Assembly: GCA_018873245.2 (NCBI GenBank)
Contig: JAEMBT020000003.1
Span: 4,979,843-5,043,842 of the forward strand
DNA from: Archegozetes longisetosus
Taxonomy: Eukaryota; Arthropoda; Arachnida; Sarcoptiformes; Trhypochthoniidae
DNA length: 64,000 nt
Reading direction: 5' to 3'
Position numbers and translations under genes: made by a program. Under the pieces are notes generated by a model. The model searched no databases, was not told the DNA's origin, and saw nothing but the letters and a program-made list of their open reading frames with translations. Shown piece after piece: positions 35,201 through 48,143 of the stretch; positions within the stretch are counted from its first letter, which is position 1; each line of letters opens with the position of its first letter.

Positions 35201-37420
35201 CCTGCAATAATTGGCTTTTTTCCTTTTTAAATATTGCACGCGTTTAATGACCGCGAGTAATGCTTGAGAACTTGCTCGTATTTTACAGAACAGCTATTGT
35301 TGCTAAGGCAAACAATGCTAGTTTTTTATCTCATGTTCTGCTAAAATACACGTATATCTTATTTATTAAAAAACTAGGAAAATACACCTCTATTCAGATA
35401 GTTGTTGTTTGCATGCATGCACGGATATACAGAATATATACAGTAGAGGATAAAGACTGACATAATAGAGTAGAGAAACAGCCATTATTTTATTCGGTGC
35501 GTTGCACAGTGTGCTGATGCGCGTGACGCGTTATAGACTCGCTTGTTTTGGTAGGTCGGCATGAACTGGTTGGCTTTGTGCCCAGTTTGCTAGTTTGTTA
35601 GCTCGTTCTTGTACGTGGGCTTGTATTTGATCATAATATACTGAATAGACTCGTAGTCTTATACTTTGCCTCTGTTTTGCTGGCTTGCAATCCTCTACTC
35701 ATCGGCAGTTTGCGTATTTGTTTTAGGAGGCGTTGATTAATATGATTATAAAATATATGTAATATTGTTTTTGTTTGAGAAAGTTTTACGCGTCGAATAG
35801 AATCTAATTGAAAATATAATATAACTGTTAAAATCATCGACGGTCTGTTGGGTTGTGTTTGATACGATGGTGAGATGTATGTATAAGTATTTGTGATTGC
35901 ATTAGCCTTTTAACTAAATTTATTTTCATTGAACGGTATGAGCGTTGCCTTATTATTGATCGCACTTAAATTAGTAACTGTCGGGTTCTTTGCGTTATGA
36001 AGACTACTGCAGATGTTTCTCGCAGAAACGCTGCCTGTTCTTTGCCCAAGCATTATGTTTATCACATCTAAGATCTGCGCTCATGTGTTGATCAACATTT
36101 GCTTTTTATATTTTTCAAAAACTTAATTTAAATGTTTAACATGGCTTTCAAGCTGTTTATTTGCCTAATTAGTTCTGTGAATGTTTTCTTTGAATATTTT
36201 TTAAAGACCTTGTTTTAAAAGCCAGCAATTTTAAGAAAACAAAATATTATTCGAGTTTTTCAATTGAAACTATTTTGTAATGGTTTTAAACAAATCAAAA
36301 GTGAACTTAGTTTTCAATCGCAATTATTGCAGTTAGTTTTCGAATGCCGAAACGCATAATATCAACCATAATTACAATAATAAATGTGGTCAACTTTTAA
36401 TGTATTCTTATAAGCAAATTCAATGACAAATTGTTAAGTAAATCATTCTTTAATGATGGTCAAATTCAACCTAATTGTAATTAATTGTAGCAAATCAAGT
36501 TATAATTGAATACGCAGTGCTATAACTGAAATGTTTCGAAACTTTGAATAATGATTTTTCTGTTTAGTTCTGTTCTATTAAGTTAAATGATATAATATTT
36601 TGATTATCAAATTTAGTCCTGCCTCATGCCATTACATTAATATATTTGGTTATTCTCTATTGCTTTTATCACTCAAATTCATTTTGAAAATTGTAGTTAA
36701 CTTCTTCAAAATTGATCGATTAATTTATTTGACTTATGAGCACTTCATTAATCATTAGAACTTTGATCAAAAACTAAATCTCATCTTTTCAATTATATAC
36801 TATTAACTTTTTAGTAAACTCATTGTTAGTAAACTTTTTTTTATTGAATAAGTCAATTCAATGATCTTGAAAGCTGCCTTGAGTTGAAATAATTTGATAT
36901 TTGACAACTTTTTATTATTAATGAAGCTAAATATAAACGCTTCACATTAGAGCCATTTCAATAAGTATTACCCGAAAAATTTTACAAATTAGTTATACTT
37001 TCAATTCTATTATTATCCTTGTTATAAATGATGATCATACAGATGTGAGTGTTTTGGATATTTCCATGTTGAATCAAATTGTGTAGTCGACACATATAGC
37101 GACTAATCGCGACGCCAGTAATTTATGTGTTGGTCAAGTTATACCTATGAGAAAAAGCTATAGTAAGCGTTTCAAGTATGTCATGTTTATATCATTTGAC
37201 CAAATCATCAGTTTCACTATAATATGTCCTCATTTCCTAAAGACTTGAGGCGATTCTCGTGCAAACAGCACGTTCTCAGTAAATGAGTGATAACGCCAAT
37301 AAATAGATATTTTTACCAGAGTTTTGTTCAATTCCTTTTTCTATGTTGGTAATAGAAGCAGTGCGTGTTTCAATACTTTTCTAATATCACGGCAGGCCGA
37401 AGGCTTTTAGTAGTAGATTA

Positions 37421-37447
37421 TGGGAGAGAGAGAGAGAGAAAGAGAGT
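37421..37447. repeat. GA-rich simple repeat
   Basis: GAGAGA tract with one AAAG interruption, inside the presumed intron of the zinc-finger gene. Confidence 0.75.
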
Positions 37448-39187
37448 ACGTCAGCCAACTCTAATGCACCTGTGATATGAAATTGCACGCATTGAGTGAA
37501 GCGTGGAATAAAAACTTTTTTTAGTGCATGATGAATAAATTCAAAAAATACAAAAATTACCAAAACTAGTAGCGATTGGTTTGTTTTAGGTTTTAAGTAG
37601 AATTTGTTGTATTGGGTTGTTATCTAAAGTTTGAATGTGTTGTGTCTTTGTTAGAAGTTTATCCTTGATTTGGCACGAGTTTATTGTTTAGAGTATGTTT
37701 TCTCGCACGCTCTCCTCCGCATATACTATACTAGTATTGGATGTCTCTCGACGTGTAAGTTTGATGCGCTTCTCAGCGCTAAAACTGCAAATCGATTCTT
37801 TCAGATTCTATTACATCTCATCGCGAGTTATTTGTGAGTGACTGCCAATTGTTAGAAGAGCTAAATCTCTTTCATGCGGAAGACATTATACTCACGTTTC
37901 GATATCGAGAAATTTGATTAGAATAATATGTGTTTGGAAAGAGAAAGCGCTTGCTTTGAAAATTTCTGATCCCATATCTGTTAACTCAGCTTTGAGTCAG
38001 AAAATAAGCTGTTTGTTGTCAACAGCATTGTTGTTAAGTTTTGATTTTTAAAAAATCTTATGATTGCTGCTGAACAATATCTAGTGTTTTATCTGATTTT
38101 CTTTTGTATGATTTAGAATAGCATATAAACAAATTGCAATAACAGACGTTAAGTCCAATGTAGCCTTCAATGAATTTGAAGGAAAATCTAGTGTCTATGC
38201 CGACTCTTTCTCACGCATTTTTATCAGGTTTCGTTAGAGATGTGTTTTAATTCAATTCGTTGCAAAGTGCACGTAACTGATCCCTAGCATGAGTTTTACG
38301 ATAGGAAAAAGTGGTATTTTATTTCCATCAGAGTTGGCACTTTCCGTGGGAATGGAGATAATAAGCCGCGTTCAATGCAAGTCCAGTGCTGTTGACAATT
38401 GCGTACTCAGCAAAATAACACGCATTGCGTATCCCGACTTGATTCGTGCCTATTTCAGCCCATTAATAACGAGTATCACTAGAAAAAAGACGGAAGTCTG
38501 TTCACTTGCCACCACGTCCGACAATCGTTCAGGCGAATCACCTTTTATTGTACGCAATCAAAGCCTAAATAGCGGCGAGAGTTTATTTTCTCGCGCAAAT
38601 CATTAAAAATTCATACCAGATTATAAAGACAGGTAAACATGCTATGCAGCTATACAGGTTGTCAAATGGCTCAAACTTACAGTTGGCGTATTCTTTAGTA
38701 TATCTTGTTTTACGTTTAATTGCAAGCATCCTCTTCCTGTTCTCTATGTCTTTCTCAGCATTGCATTGCTACAATCTATGCCTCATAATTCTCTACATCC
38801 ATTTCATTGCCATTATGTTAACCGTTAACGCCACAAACCAATACGCGATACACGTATAATAAGTCTTTTCTAGTTCTTACTTTTTTACTCAACTCAACAG
38901 TCATTTTGTTATATTCACTACGTTTCGCTGGTTTTAAGCTGTTTTGATTTTCAAGTATTTTTTCCATATTCATAATAAGCTAACTCAGAGTAGCCAACTT
39001 AGAAAAGTGAATTTTTACATAACTCTAATGAAAGTATAAAGAAATGCATTAATTTAGCTACCCTTAAGGAGGTCTTTATCTAAATTGGACTGACGCTTAG
39101 CTTATTGTCTCATTTATGTTTAGATTGTGCAAGAGAAAGACGAGTAATAGAAATAATGCTTTGGATAGAAGTGTCAAAATCTAAGTA

Positions 39188-42100
39188 ATGGAAAAAAAGA
39201 CAGAAACTGGTGAATTGGATCTATCAATTTCCAAACTTATGAGCAGTTGTGGATCTGGAAAAGGGAAAAATCGTTTGAAGAATAATGAGCCAAATCAAAA
39301 CGAAGCCTCAATCTCGTCAAGTTTGGGTTCTTTGTTGAACTCAAGTGTTCCTCTTGACCCGACGCCTGCCTTAATGCCAACGCGAAGCAGTATCTCTTCA
39401 TTGCTTTCATTGAGTCATTTACGGTTATGGGAGAATCCAATCACAGCGTCTGCAATATCAGCAGCAGCGGCAATGACACATTTAATGGATATTAATAATT
39501 CTGCTTTTTCTTCTGCTTTTGGGTATGTCTAACGATAGATTGCATATAATCTATTGAATTGTGTGTCATATTTTACATTATCAAAAGACTGCTTTATTTA
39601 CTTTTTCAACAAAAACTCATTGAATTTTGTTTTATTGAAAGTGGCAAATCAAGCGAAGACCATAGACCTGGTAGTCGTAATATGTGTATAATATGTGGTC
39701 GAGTGGCACGAGATCAAAATGAATTGGAGCGTCATTTGCTGACGCATACAATGGAAAAGCCATACCAATGTGTCAAATGTGATAAAACATTTAAGAATTT
39801 ACGCAATCAACAAAGTCACCAATTTTTATTCCATAATATTACAGATGGATTGACACCTAATCGGATGCAGAGCTTACTTATGACTTCCAAAAAGAGAAAA
39901 TCAAAAAATTTGTCCGAATCCTATGATGAGGAGCCGCTCGATGTGACGATGCCTGATATGAAAAAGAAACGGATGGACTTTAGTTTGAGCAGTCGGTTAT
40001 TTGAGTGCCGATCACCTGCTGGCGAAGACAGTAAGAACAAGACAGGTTCAGAGGCAAATGCTGAAAAGTCAATGTCAGCAATGAATTCCATGAATACGAC
40101 TGCATTCCCGTGCACTTCATGTCATAAGACATTTGCCACTGAAGTTGACTTGAAGGCACATTTGATGCGTCACTTAACTCAACATCCATTTGTTTGTCTG
40201 GCATGTGGTAAAGGGTTTAAGTACGAGCATAGCTTAAATTTTCATATAAAATCATATCATAACAGTAGTGGCAATATTAATAATAACACCAATACTTCTT
40301 CAACTGCAAACAATATGGAGAACGAGACTAAACAAGTGGATAGTCATAAATTGAGTGATACCGAGAAGAAAAGTGAAAATAAAGATAAAGTTCAGTCTGA
40401 AAATACTTGCGAAGCAGACTATGAAGCAGAAACTAGCATAGATGAAGAAACTGAAGAAGATAATGATGATGACAACGATGAGAATCATAACAAGAACATT
40501 TGTTTTGATTACGGGGCGCCGGCAAACTTCGCAGCCCGTAGTATACAAATTAAATCAGAGAAGATTCTGATAACATTGTTAGAAGGCATACATCCCGTTA
40601 CTGAACAAACTTATATTCTTTATAAGTGCTGTCTCTGCGGGTTTGCATTTCCGAGCTTAGAACCAGTTATACTGCATATGCAGACAAGTCATTTGAGTAA
40701 TAATAAAGAATTTACTTGTGATAAGTGTGGAGCAAATTTCAAATGGAGGAGTGAGTTGAGTTTGCACGAACAATTGCATAAAGCAATGGACCAGCACGAC
40801 AAAAGCGGTCAACTCTCTATTCCGTCTTTCATGCAACCAAATCTAGTTCTAATGAGCACTGACTTTGGACCTAATCTCTCACCATCTCATACCAATAATA
40901 ATAACAATACCATCACTACTAATAATAATTGTATATCAGAAGGAGCGACTCTTTGTGATGAGAAGAAATCACAAAACAAATACAAATCGCACAAATCCAA
41001 TACACAAACTAAATCGACAAAACAGAACTCAGAGCTACAGTGTTCCTCTGATATCAAGCTGAAGACTGAAGATCTTCAAAGTCAGGTTTCATTATCGCAA
41101 AAATTTCCGGCAGCGATCGGTGACATCGAAGAGACAGCTCCCGGTCAGTTCAAGTGCCGGTTTTGCGATAAAACTTTCGATCGAATATTTTCAGTCCACA
41201 GACACGAAAGAGTCCACACAGGTTTCAAGCCTTGCATTTGTAAAACATGTGGTCGTGGTTTCAGTGAAAAGAGAAATCTAAGGCATCATATAATACGATT
41301 CCATAGCGATGGAAGTGGTAGAGAGCTGTTGAAGAGAAATCGTAAAGATAAGAGTAACGGAACGGCAAGCAATAAGCGAAAGGTGGCCACTTCTTTGAAG
41401 AAAGCCGCTCTCAAGATCTTAAACAATGGTAATGAAGTCACTGAGAAAGTCAACAGTGATGACACCAATTGTGATAAGAAAAGCGTTGAGTCTAAAGATT
41501 CTACAAATAATAATGATATTAACGATAACAAAGCATCTTCCAATAATGTTGACGCTTCCACTGAATGTGCAAACAGTACAAAAGTGACACAAAGCAATCC
41601 CTCAAGTTCTTCGACGAGACGACGCAAAGGGAAGCCGAGCAAGAAAATCATCTCAACCGAGGAATTTTCGCCAGCTTCATCTTTGTCTACTGAAGAGAAC
41701 ATTGAAAATCATGACAACGACGAAACTCAAAACACTGATAAGAGTCGGGAAGAGACTGATGCCAACTCTGGTTCGGAAATAAATCCGAGCGATTTTCTTG
41801 AGACCAAGTTCCGCTGTCACGGAGCCTTCTTTTCTAGTTATAATCCAAGGTATGAATTCTCCGTTCAAATCAAAGCACTTCAGTTAAGCTCTTATTCACT
41901 GTTCGACAGATTGGGTGTTGTTGAAAAGCCTGTTAAACGAAACGAAGCATGTCGTCCATTACTGGGACCTGATGGCAAATTTCTCTATCCGTGTACGTAT
42001 TGCAACAAAACATTTTGTTCTCTGTCAGACTTGAATCGTCACATGAACTTTCACGAAGATGTGCGACCTTTCAAATGTGAATATTGCAATTACCAAAGTA

Positions 42101-42606
42101 GGACCAATTCGCAGTTGAAGGTATAGCAAATCAAAGTTCTCGTAAAACTATTTGATCTAATACTCCGTTTATTTTGTTTGTTTTGTCAACTACAGGTTCA
42201 CAATTTAAGACACGCCGGTATGTATTTAGACTAAATAACTGATTGCAACCATGATTACGCTGATTCTAATCAAACTATACTCTCGTGTTTGATAGGCATT
42301 AAACAATATTTATGTCAAGTGTGCAATTATAACGGTGTGACGCAATCTGATCTGAACCGACACTGTAAAACACGTTCACACGCACTGAGAAGCGCTAACA
42401 TCTGTCCTCTCTGTTCTCTTGGGTTCTCGACTCGTACTCTACTCGATGATCATATAATCAAATTCCATGAGGCATCCGAATCATCGAATTCATCCGATAA
42501 GTCAAACAAAACTCCGAATCAAGCACCAAAAGCGACTCCAGAACGTAATAATAACGATTATTCGTTTTCATCGAAAAGCTTTTCCATGAAAGAGATTTTG
42601 AATTAG
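39188..42606 (+). CDS. Multi-C2H2 zinc-finger protein, probable transcription factor
   Basis: Four coding exons, 39188-39522, 39642-42120, 42196-42217 and 42296-42606, sum to 1048 residues. About ten C2H2-type fingers come in pairs separated by Ser/Asn/Lys/Glu-rich linkers: CIICGR/CVKCDK, CTSCHK/CLACGK, CCLCGF/CDKCGA, CRFCDK/CKTCGR (joined by a near-canonical HTGFKP linker), CTYCNK/CEYCNY and CQVCNY/CPLCSL. Residues 1-112 lack fingers and are Ser-rich. The third coding exon is only 22 nt and carries both zinc-binding histidines of one finger. A DNA-binding nuclear regulator is the natural reading; I cannot assign an orthologue. An upstream non-coding exon near 31.8 kb is likely. Poly(A) signal AATAAA at 42741. 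Confidence 0.9.
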
Positions 42607-42740
42607 ATGGATTGATTGAATTTTTAATATTTGTTTCGCCTTGAAGTTAGCATTTTTCGAGTTATATATAATGCTGTGATTTAAAAAGTGTTCCTCTTTC
42701 GAAATATAAATAACGCGTAATATTTTTTATTGTGCAATAC

Positions 42741-42746
42741 AATAAA
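42741..42746 (+). terminator. Poly(A) signal of the zinc-finger gene
   Basis: AATAAA 135 bp after the stop. A minus-strand AATAAA for NATD1 lies at 42755-42760, so the two transcripts probably overlap at their tails. Confidence 0.55.
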
Positions 42747-42888
42747 TACCAACTTTTATTTCAATCTTTTCTCGTTAATATAATAATTCTAAAGGTGGCG
42801 GATTTTTAATTAAGACTAAGATATATTTGATTATAATTAAAAACTATCAATAAAACTACCAATTCAGTTATTATTAGTCATTTTTCGT

Positions 42889-43999
42889 TTATTTGACAAC
42901 TTGTTTCAAGTATTCAGGCTTTGGATTGTCTGCTAAGAACTTTTGAAGATAAGTACAACTGACATGCATTTTAAGATTTTTGTTGACCACATAATCAAAC
43001 GCTTCCTAAGAGAAAACAGACATTCATTACAATTAATTTGCATACGATTAAATGGGTTATTATTATTCGTGCAGATTGTTGAATAGAAAGCAAAACCAGT
43101 CGTGGCATCAGGTTCTCATGAATCTGGAAATTTGCCTCAAATAGTTCACGATTTTGTTACTGAACCCATTATTATATTAAACAAAATTTGAATAATATCA
43201 CAAGGATTTCACTCGTCTGTCTGAGTCATAGATAACTAATAACTAAATTGACTAATAGCTAATGTAATGATCAAAACCTGAGCCAATTTCTTCGCGATTC
43301 CCTTTCCTTGTAGTGATTGCGGGACTTCTGTTGGAGTAAATCAGTAGATCATTAAATTTAAGACGTTATGATGAATTGAGGGGCTTTTTGTTTACTTTGC
43401 ACTTAGTAAGAGGTTTAGGTGTTAGGGAGTGGTGTTGTCGCCTTCAGATTGTTTTACTGCGCGTCGCAAGCTACACACGCCATTTCTCTCGAAAAACCTA
43501 ACTTACTTTAACTAAAATAGTCATATTGTTCATATGTTAAGTTTAATTAGGTTAGATAGGAGAATCAGCGCGCTATGCGTACAAAATGATTTTGGTAACG
43601 ACATAACTCCCTGATACCTAAGTCCGTAATGAAGTGCAAAGTAAATAAAAATTAAATTGAATACCTGTATGAAAGAGATCGACGACTCCTGGACTCACAT
43701 TTCTATACATCAAGACTGCCTCGTCTGCAAACGACAAGACATTGCATTCATTTAAATAATCATTTCAGTTGAATGTCATATGAATACATACCGTCTCCTA
43801 GTTTTATGTAAAATTGATGTTTTTTTAAGTTATGCTTAACTGTCAACTCGTCAACACTTGAGAACTGAAAACTAGTCATTATTTGAGGACTAATTGCATT
43901 CAATTGTTTCAATAATTGCCGTCTGTTTGCGGTTAGGCTTGAGATTCTGTTTCTATTGTAATTGAGTAAACAATAAGACAATTGACGGATAATTGACAT
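42889..43999 (-). CDS. NATD1: NATD1 (GNAT-like N-acetyltransferase domain-containing protein 1)
   Basis: Four exons, 43999-43792, 43724-43665, 43327-43278 and 43005-42889, encode 144 residues in frame. The GNAT-like core reads VKHNLKKHQFYIKLGDDEAVLMY, then VVDLFHTEVPQSLQGKGIAKKLA, where QGKGIA is the acetyl-CoA binding motif, and ends HVSCTYLQKFLADNPKPEYL, matching the NATD1/GTLF3B family. Substrate and function are poorly known in any species. Compared with human NATD1 (113 residues) it has an N-terminal extension of some 40-45 residues, rich in Arg, Asn and Leu with no acidic residues, possibly a mitochondrial presequence. A later ATG (MTSFQFSSVDE) would give a protein close to the usual length. 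Intron 2 carries a MITE-like insert. Confidence 0.9.
43391..43645. mobile_element. MITE-like element in NATD1 intron 2
   Basis: TTTACTTTGCACTT at 43391-43404 is repeated inverted at 43632-43645. The arms extend imperfectly to about 39 bp (30 matches), sharing TTAGGT and AGGGAG blocks. The element is 255 bp with no open frame, and no target duplication is obvious. Confidence 0.65.
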
Positions 44000-46900
44000 C
44001 ACTTTTGAGTATTTGATGATCAAATTAAAGTTAAGCGCAGTTTTGAGTCATCAAATGAGAAAATCTACATTCAATGTTAAGATTGAGTTTGTGCTCAGAG
44101 CCATCTCGCGATTAATCTTGTTGTTAACCAAACTTATTTCAAGTTAACCAGAGATAGTTGAATAACTGAAGTGAATGCCATCCAACGGCTGTCTTTCAAA
44201 CTATATATCATCTAAAAGATTGCAAAGTGTTTAGCAAATTAGTATTATTATCAATAATTATTATTCGTACTGAGCAATCATTATTAAAAATTGTTATATT
44301 TCTATGCAATCAATAAATGAAAGACATTTGTTAGCCTTTAATAGGCAAAAACCTACATTTCAAGTTTTTATTCAAATTGTAGTTCTTTTCCAAGTTAACT
44401 GTCGGTATACTTTAAATAATTGAAACAATTTAATAACTATTTGAAAAGAAAAGCTTAAATCAGAAATCTTGCATCATAATTGATTTTTTCAAGTTTTCGA
44501 TCAATTTAGGTTTTTAGATGAAATGCTACACAATATTAATGTAGATGACGCCCATGTTTACGTTTAAGTTTAGGTCATTTAGGTAAGACAGCACAAACTG
44601 AAGCTTGTGAGGAGCATGATTTGCAACAATATTGCACAGTCAAAAACTTAATAATCCACGATAGCAACAAGAAAATGTTATTATGTCGAGCTCTTTGTAA
44701 TGCGCGTCAATTTGTTGCTCGATTTGATTTCCTTTGATTACTATATTGAATGTTCTATAAGTTTGTTAGTATCTGAGGTTATTTATAGTCCGATAGAAAG
44801 AATCCTATGACAACGCATCACTTCTAGTTGTTATTATTCAGATTTTTTAGTGGACATAATTTTTTCTCAAAGTTACAGCTTCTAGTAAATACAGTTTTAA
44901 TAGACGATAAGTGCGTTGCAAGTCTCAAATCCTGTTCAAAAAGTTAGCCAAATTTGATATTTGCAGCTAACGATCAACTTCTAGTTTGAGCAACTCAGGA
45001 GTAAGAATGAAAGAACTTGCTGAGTAAAAAATGACATGATCTGTGAATTGACCTGGTCGTTGCAAAGGTTAAATACTTAGCCGAAAACTATTTATTCAAG
45101 TTTCGAGCTAAGGGTTAATATGAGTTTAATATGATTTTTTTACTATGAGACCAATTTGATGAATCAATAACATGAATAAACCATTTTAGCATTTTATTTA
45201 ATTGTTTGAATGAATTGATTTTTGATGATAATGTCAAACCGACTGATGACAAGTTTGGCTCTGTAAAGATCATTTGGTTGGATTCATTAAATGGTATTTT
45301 GAAGCAAAGCATATGATTAGAGGATTGTTTGAAATTCTAATCGATTTTTTATTGCTGCATAACTAAGTTTGATTTTTCTAAACTATTAGCCGTTTCCGAT
45401 ATGATACCAGTTTTAAGGTTGAGCTGAAATTTGTCAAAAATGATACTAAATTTATTACGTTGAAGATATGTTAATAATGATTATTTTAAATAATTAAATA
45501 TGTTTAGCTTCTATTTCTGTCACGAAATTATGGTTTTACCCATTTTCGTGTTTCACACCCTTTATTCCCTAAAACCATCTCATTTGCAAATACATTATTT
45601 CGGACCAAACGTGTTCTTTCAAAAAATAAATTGCGTTTTTGTATTCCATTCAGGTTTTATCAGAACAAGATTACAGATAATGTCTAGTCTATGAAGTTCT
45701 AGCTATTGGATCGGATAATCAACTTTCTATATGATATATCTGTATTAAATTGATAGATAATTTATTTTCCATATTACTATTTAAACTTTGATAAACTCGT
45801 TGTTTTACTGTTAAAATGAGTAAAAAGTTATGATTTAATACTTTCAGTACTCCTAATGCTTATGATTAACTATGATTTGATAATTTATGAACTAATAAAC
45901 ATGTTTCTCAAGGTTTGTCGATTCTACTGAAAACTATTATGTCAAAAATTAGCTTATTGATAATAAATCATTGACTAATCAATAGATTTGACAGGTCCCT
46001 TATTTCGTGCTTAGGATAACAATTACTTTAAGAAACTTTAAGAAACTTTAAGTTAACAAATTTTAAATCGTTTTTATTTTATCAGAACTTTGCAAAAGAT
46101 TTCAAGAACAGAATCATATAATAAATCACAACAATTTACTTGATTAAGAAAAATTCTTATACTTTTCATGCTCTTTAAAATCAAATTTATAAAAATATAT
46201 CAAATCGTATTAAATTGTATAAATATTACAATTGGCCAATAGTTTTAAATTTGTTAAATACATAACTTTTCAAGTTGTAAATCAAATAAATTATTCAATT
46301 TCAAAGAAATTAATTTGACATAATTAAGAAAATCTTGAATAAGATAATTGACTTGACAACTTTTCAATTATTTGACTTTAAGTTAAACACCGGACGATAG
46401 AAGATATCCCCCTCTCGAAAAGCCATCACCGATTTGACCACAAGGAGGTTGCAGTTTAACCATAAAACATATATATTTTGATTGATTCGATATAATGTTT
46501 GAAGATTTAAGTTAAATTGTCATTATAGCTGCCTTATTGTTGGGCTTTATTTGCTGAATGCTTAATTGCATAGCGATTATTGTAAAGTGGATCGAAAAGG
46601 TTTGACAAAATGTAAGATATATACTATGATGTATAGCAGAGAACAGCACTGAATGGCATTGCATAGCATTTGACATGATTAACATTAATAGTATTGCATA
46701 GCATAACATAATGCTTTACAGGTAAGTATACATCTTTAACAAACTTGTCCGCATCTCTTCAATCGACTGTACAGTAAGTTATTATTTTACTTAACATTTA
46801 AATGAAATTGTATTAAGTATGAGAAATGAATTATTTTTGTTATAATGATATGGTGAGGAACTAACTCTGGGGACAATCGCACTAATAAAGCAAAATGTAT

Positions 46901-48143
46901 TTTCACATCAAGCCTATAATTTGATATTTAAAAATCGGACTTAACATAACGTGTGCGACAATGAAAAGGGAATGAAAAAAACTTTTGCTCAAAATAGAGT
47001 GCATGTCCAACTGTGAGTAAATTTAATCAAAGTTAGGTTTAAGAGTATTATTTAGGCACTTAAGTTAATAACGTCTAAGACCATATAAGGCATATTTGAA
47101 TAATAAAGTGAATCTTTTTTCAAGTTATACCTTTACCTAAAAGAGCGCACAGAAGGTAAAACTTAATTATCGGGGTCTGAAAAGTTACTAAAACATTAAG
47201 TTAATATGACTTAAATTAAACGTTAGGTGGGATTGAGTCCCCTTGAAACCGATTAAAAACGATTTAATTAATAAATTTCAAGTATATTCAACTCTTGACT
47301 TATGTCAGTAAATAAAGTATGCATGTTACGCTACTTAAATGTAACTAAAGGGTGGATGCAACAGTGCCATTACTAATGCTATCCTTACGTACATTTGGCA
47401 TAATATAGAGAGAAACTAATTAATAGGCAGTAGAGCACAATTGAAGCCCCTAGAAACCTTAACCTCAATTTACATGTCAATTGTGAAGAGGCTGTCTCTC
47501 AAGGAGCGTATTGACAAAGTAACAGTCATAACAAAGTAATTAGTCTTGCCATAGATTAATAATCATGATTGTTACTCTGTTTTTGGCTCATCGAAAGCAT
47601 AACAGCCTTTAAAACACTTCAATACAAATAAATAATCACAGTTAAAGCCTAGAGTTTAACTTATATCTGAATTTATGAGATAACTAACTTGCAGCTGCAG
47701 CTCGAATATACATCCTTTAGTCCCATAAATGGCCTTAAGTCCCATAAACTAAATATAAGCTGAGAGATCCCTTTTAAGACTTGGTTGTGTCAAATGCAAT
47801 AACTAGTGTTGTGGAATGCAATTCTATTATTCTTTAAGAGAAGTGAGTAGTTTAAAAAATTTTAAAAACTAAAAAGAACCTAATCATTAACAATAGAAGC
47901 AAAACGTCACTCGTTCATAACAAATAAGCAAAGAATCGTCAGTTGGATGCTTTCTATGATGGGCTATTTATACAGCAGCTAAGATACCATTGTTTATAGA
48001 TTGTAAATATTAGTGGAAAATATTATAAATAATTAAAAGGAAAGGAAGCAAAGAACGAGTTATAAATGGATCTCCGCTACTGTATAAATGAAGAGATGCT
48101 TATGAGAATTACTTTACATAAAAATATAAATTATTCGATAAGA
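44000..48143. other. Gene-free AT-rich stretch
   Basis: About 4 kb without a convincing coding frame. A consensus plus-strand donor (TTTACAG|GTAAGTATA) at 46721/46722 has no partner that I can find. Confidence 0.4.

Larger units (their letters stand above)
31850..39187 (+). other. Probable large 5' intron of the zinc-finger gene
   Basis: No conserved coding frame is recognised. The region holds a CA microsatellite near 32.2 kb and a GA tract near 37.4 kb. Short open frames at 33402-33900 and 38289-38606 lack recognisable domains. Confidence 0.35.

Noticed and set aside
38289..38606. 105-codon plus-strand open frame in the presumed intron of the zinc-finger gene
   Set aside because: No domain, signal peptide or splice context. 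Frames of this size occur by chance in the less AT-rich patches.
46700..46730. Consensus splice donor CAG|GTAAGTATA on the plus strand
   Set aside because: No upstream coding exon or downstream acceptor with coding sequence could be paired with it.
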